From Sulfurimonadaceae bacterium (lineage in GTDB: Bacteria > Campylobacterota > Campylobacteria > Campylobacterales > Sulfurimonadaceae): a stretch of 12,520 nt of DNA. This document shows, one piece after another, positions 12,260 to 12,520 of this stretch (position 1 is the first letter of the stretch; every line of letters starts with the position of its first letter). The stretch covers positions 1 through 12,520 of the forward strand of contig JAPHSI010000089.1 in assembly GCA_026193155.1 (NCBI GenBank), read 5' to 3'. The notes under the pieces are model-generated. The model was not told where the DNA came from, searched no databases, and worked only from the letters and a program-made list of their open reading frames with translations. The position numbers were made by a program, and so were the translations under genes.

Positions 12260-12520
12260 GTGGATAAAACATTGAAAATAGAAGAATCAACATCTGTTAG
12301 CAGAAGAGATTTCTTCAAAAAAACAGCATCTGTCAGTGCAGCTGCTGCTGCAAGTATTCTCGCACCTAGCGTAGCTCTTGCAGATGATGAAAATATTATT
12401 CATCATACTGACTGGGGGACTACATTAGGGGATGAGTGTAACTACAACCCGTATGGTCTTCCATCAAAGTATGAGCATAATGTAGTGAGAAGAACGTCGG
12501 CTCTAATGTCATCGGCTGGA
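12260..12520 (+). CDS. soxC: SoxC, molybdenum subunit of Sox sulfur/sulfite dehydrogenase (3' end outside window)
   Basis: The first 87 residues are visible. SRRDFFKK (14-21) with an Ala-rich hydrophobic stretch and Ala-Leu-Ala at 39-41 is a classic twin-arginine signal for a cofactor-bearing periplasmic protein. The mature start carries a Gly-x-x-Leu-Gly motif, then PYGLPSKYEHNVVRRTSALMSS, matching the start of SoxC proteins of the sulfite oxidase molybdopterin fold. SoxC pairs with a diheme cytochrome, SoxD, to oxidise the SoxY-bound sulfane sulfur in thiosulfate oxidation. The molybdopterin-binding Cys and the dimer domain lie past the window, so the catalytic part is not seen. The start is GTG with an ideal AAGGAG. 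A related sulfite-oxidase-family protein is the main alternative. Confidence 0.78.
   Translation, partial: MDKTLKIEESTSVSRRDFFKKTASVSAAAAASILAPSVALADDENIIHHTDWGTTLGDECNYNPYGLPSKYEHNVVRRTSALMSSAG

Noticed and set aside
1..12520. tRNA, rRNA, CRISPR array, transposase, prophage or toxin-antitoxin pair
   Set aside because: None found on reading both strands; no repeat-spacer pattern, cloverleaf or relevant protein seen.

Overview
The window looks like chromosome from a sulfur-oxidising member of the Campylobacterota (Epsilonproteobacteria), most like Sulfurimonas and relatives. The reasons are the very AT-rich sequence, TATAAT-type -10 boxes with no obvious -35 boxes, the tightly overlapping order rnhA-rnc-aroC (an order I recall from Campylobacter and Helicobacter relatives), and the mix of sulfur genes (sulfide:quinone oxidoreductase, SoxC, a YeiH-type putative sulfate exporter) with CcoG and small periplasmic cytochromes. 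This assignment comes from protein character only; no search was run.

Layout. Bases 2-490 are the 3' end of an outer-membrane beta-barrel gene, probably of the TraF/PorV-like group. ccoG (590-2023) follows from its own promoter. It encodes a membrane iron-sulfur protein used in maturing cbb3-type cytochrome c oxidase. Next is a YeiH/UPF0324 multi-pass transporter (2122-3186). A convergent two-gene unit on the minus strand (4472 down to 3253) encodes an unknown helical protein and a stand-alone cyclic-nucleotide-binding-type domain with no DNA-binding part. Divergent from it, a five-gene operon (4557-8232) has overlapping ends at every junction: an unknown 155-aa protein, a membrane-anchored TPR protein with a C-terminal zinc-knuckle resembling LapB/YciM, ribonuclease HI, ribonuclease III and chorismate synthase. 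A palindromic terminator separates this operon from a convergent monoheme cytochrome c gene (8648-8307).

From 8649 to 9145 lies the longest stretch without a confident gene. It holds promoter candidates on both strands, three short perfect hairpins and a possible 33-codon ORF. It leads into an unknown 116-aa gene (9146-9496). A flavoprotein of the sulfide:quinone oxidoreductase family follows (9686-11161). It has a twin-arginine-type leader and conserved cysteines in type II-like contexts, and an 11-bp inverted repeat lies upstream. After a good terminator come two unknown small genes, one acidic and soluble and one with two membrane segments. The window ends inside soxC, the molybdenum subunit of Sox sulfur/sulfite dehydrogenase, with a clear Tat signal.

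How the genes fit together (inference): sulfide would be oxidised by the exported SQR-like protein, and reduced sulfur by the Sox pathway including SoxC. Electrons would pass through quinone and c-type cytochromes to a cbb3 oxidase, whose assembly needs CcoG. The YeiH protein could move sulfate or a related anion. The rnhA-rnc-aroC block is housekeeping. I see no mobile element, CRISPR array, tRNA or rRNA gene. The least explained parts are the cNMP-domain pair, the LapB-like gene pair, the 8649-9145 leader region and the Tat-type leader on an SQR.
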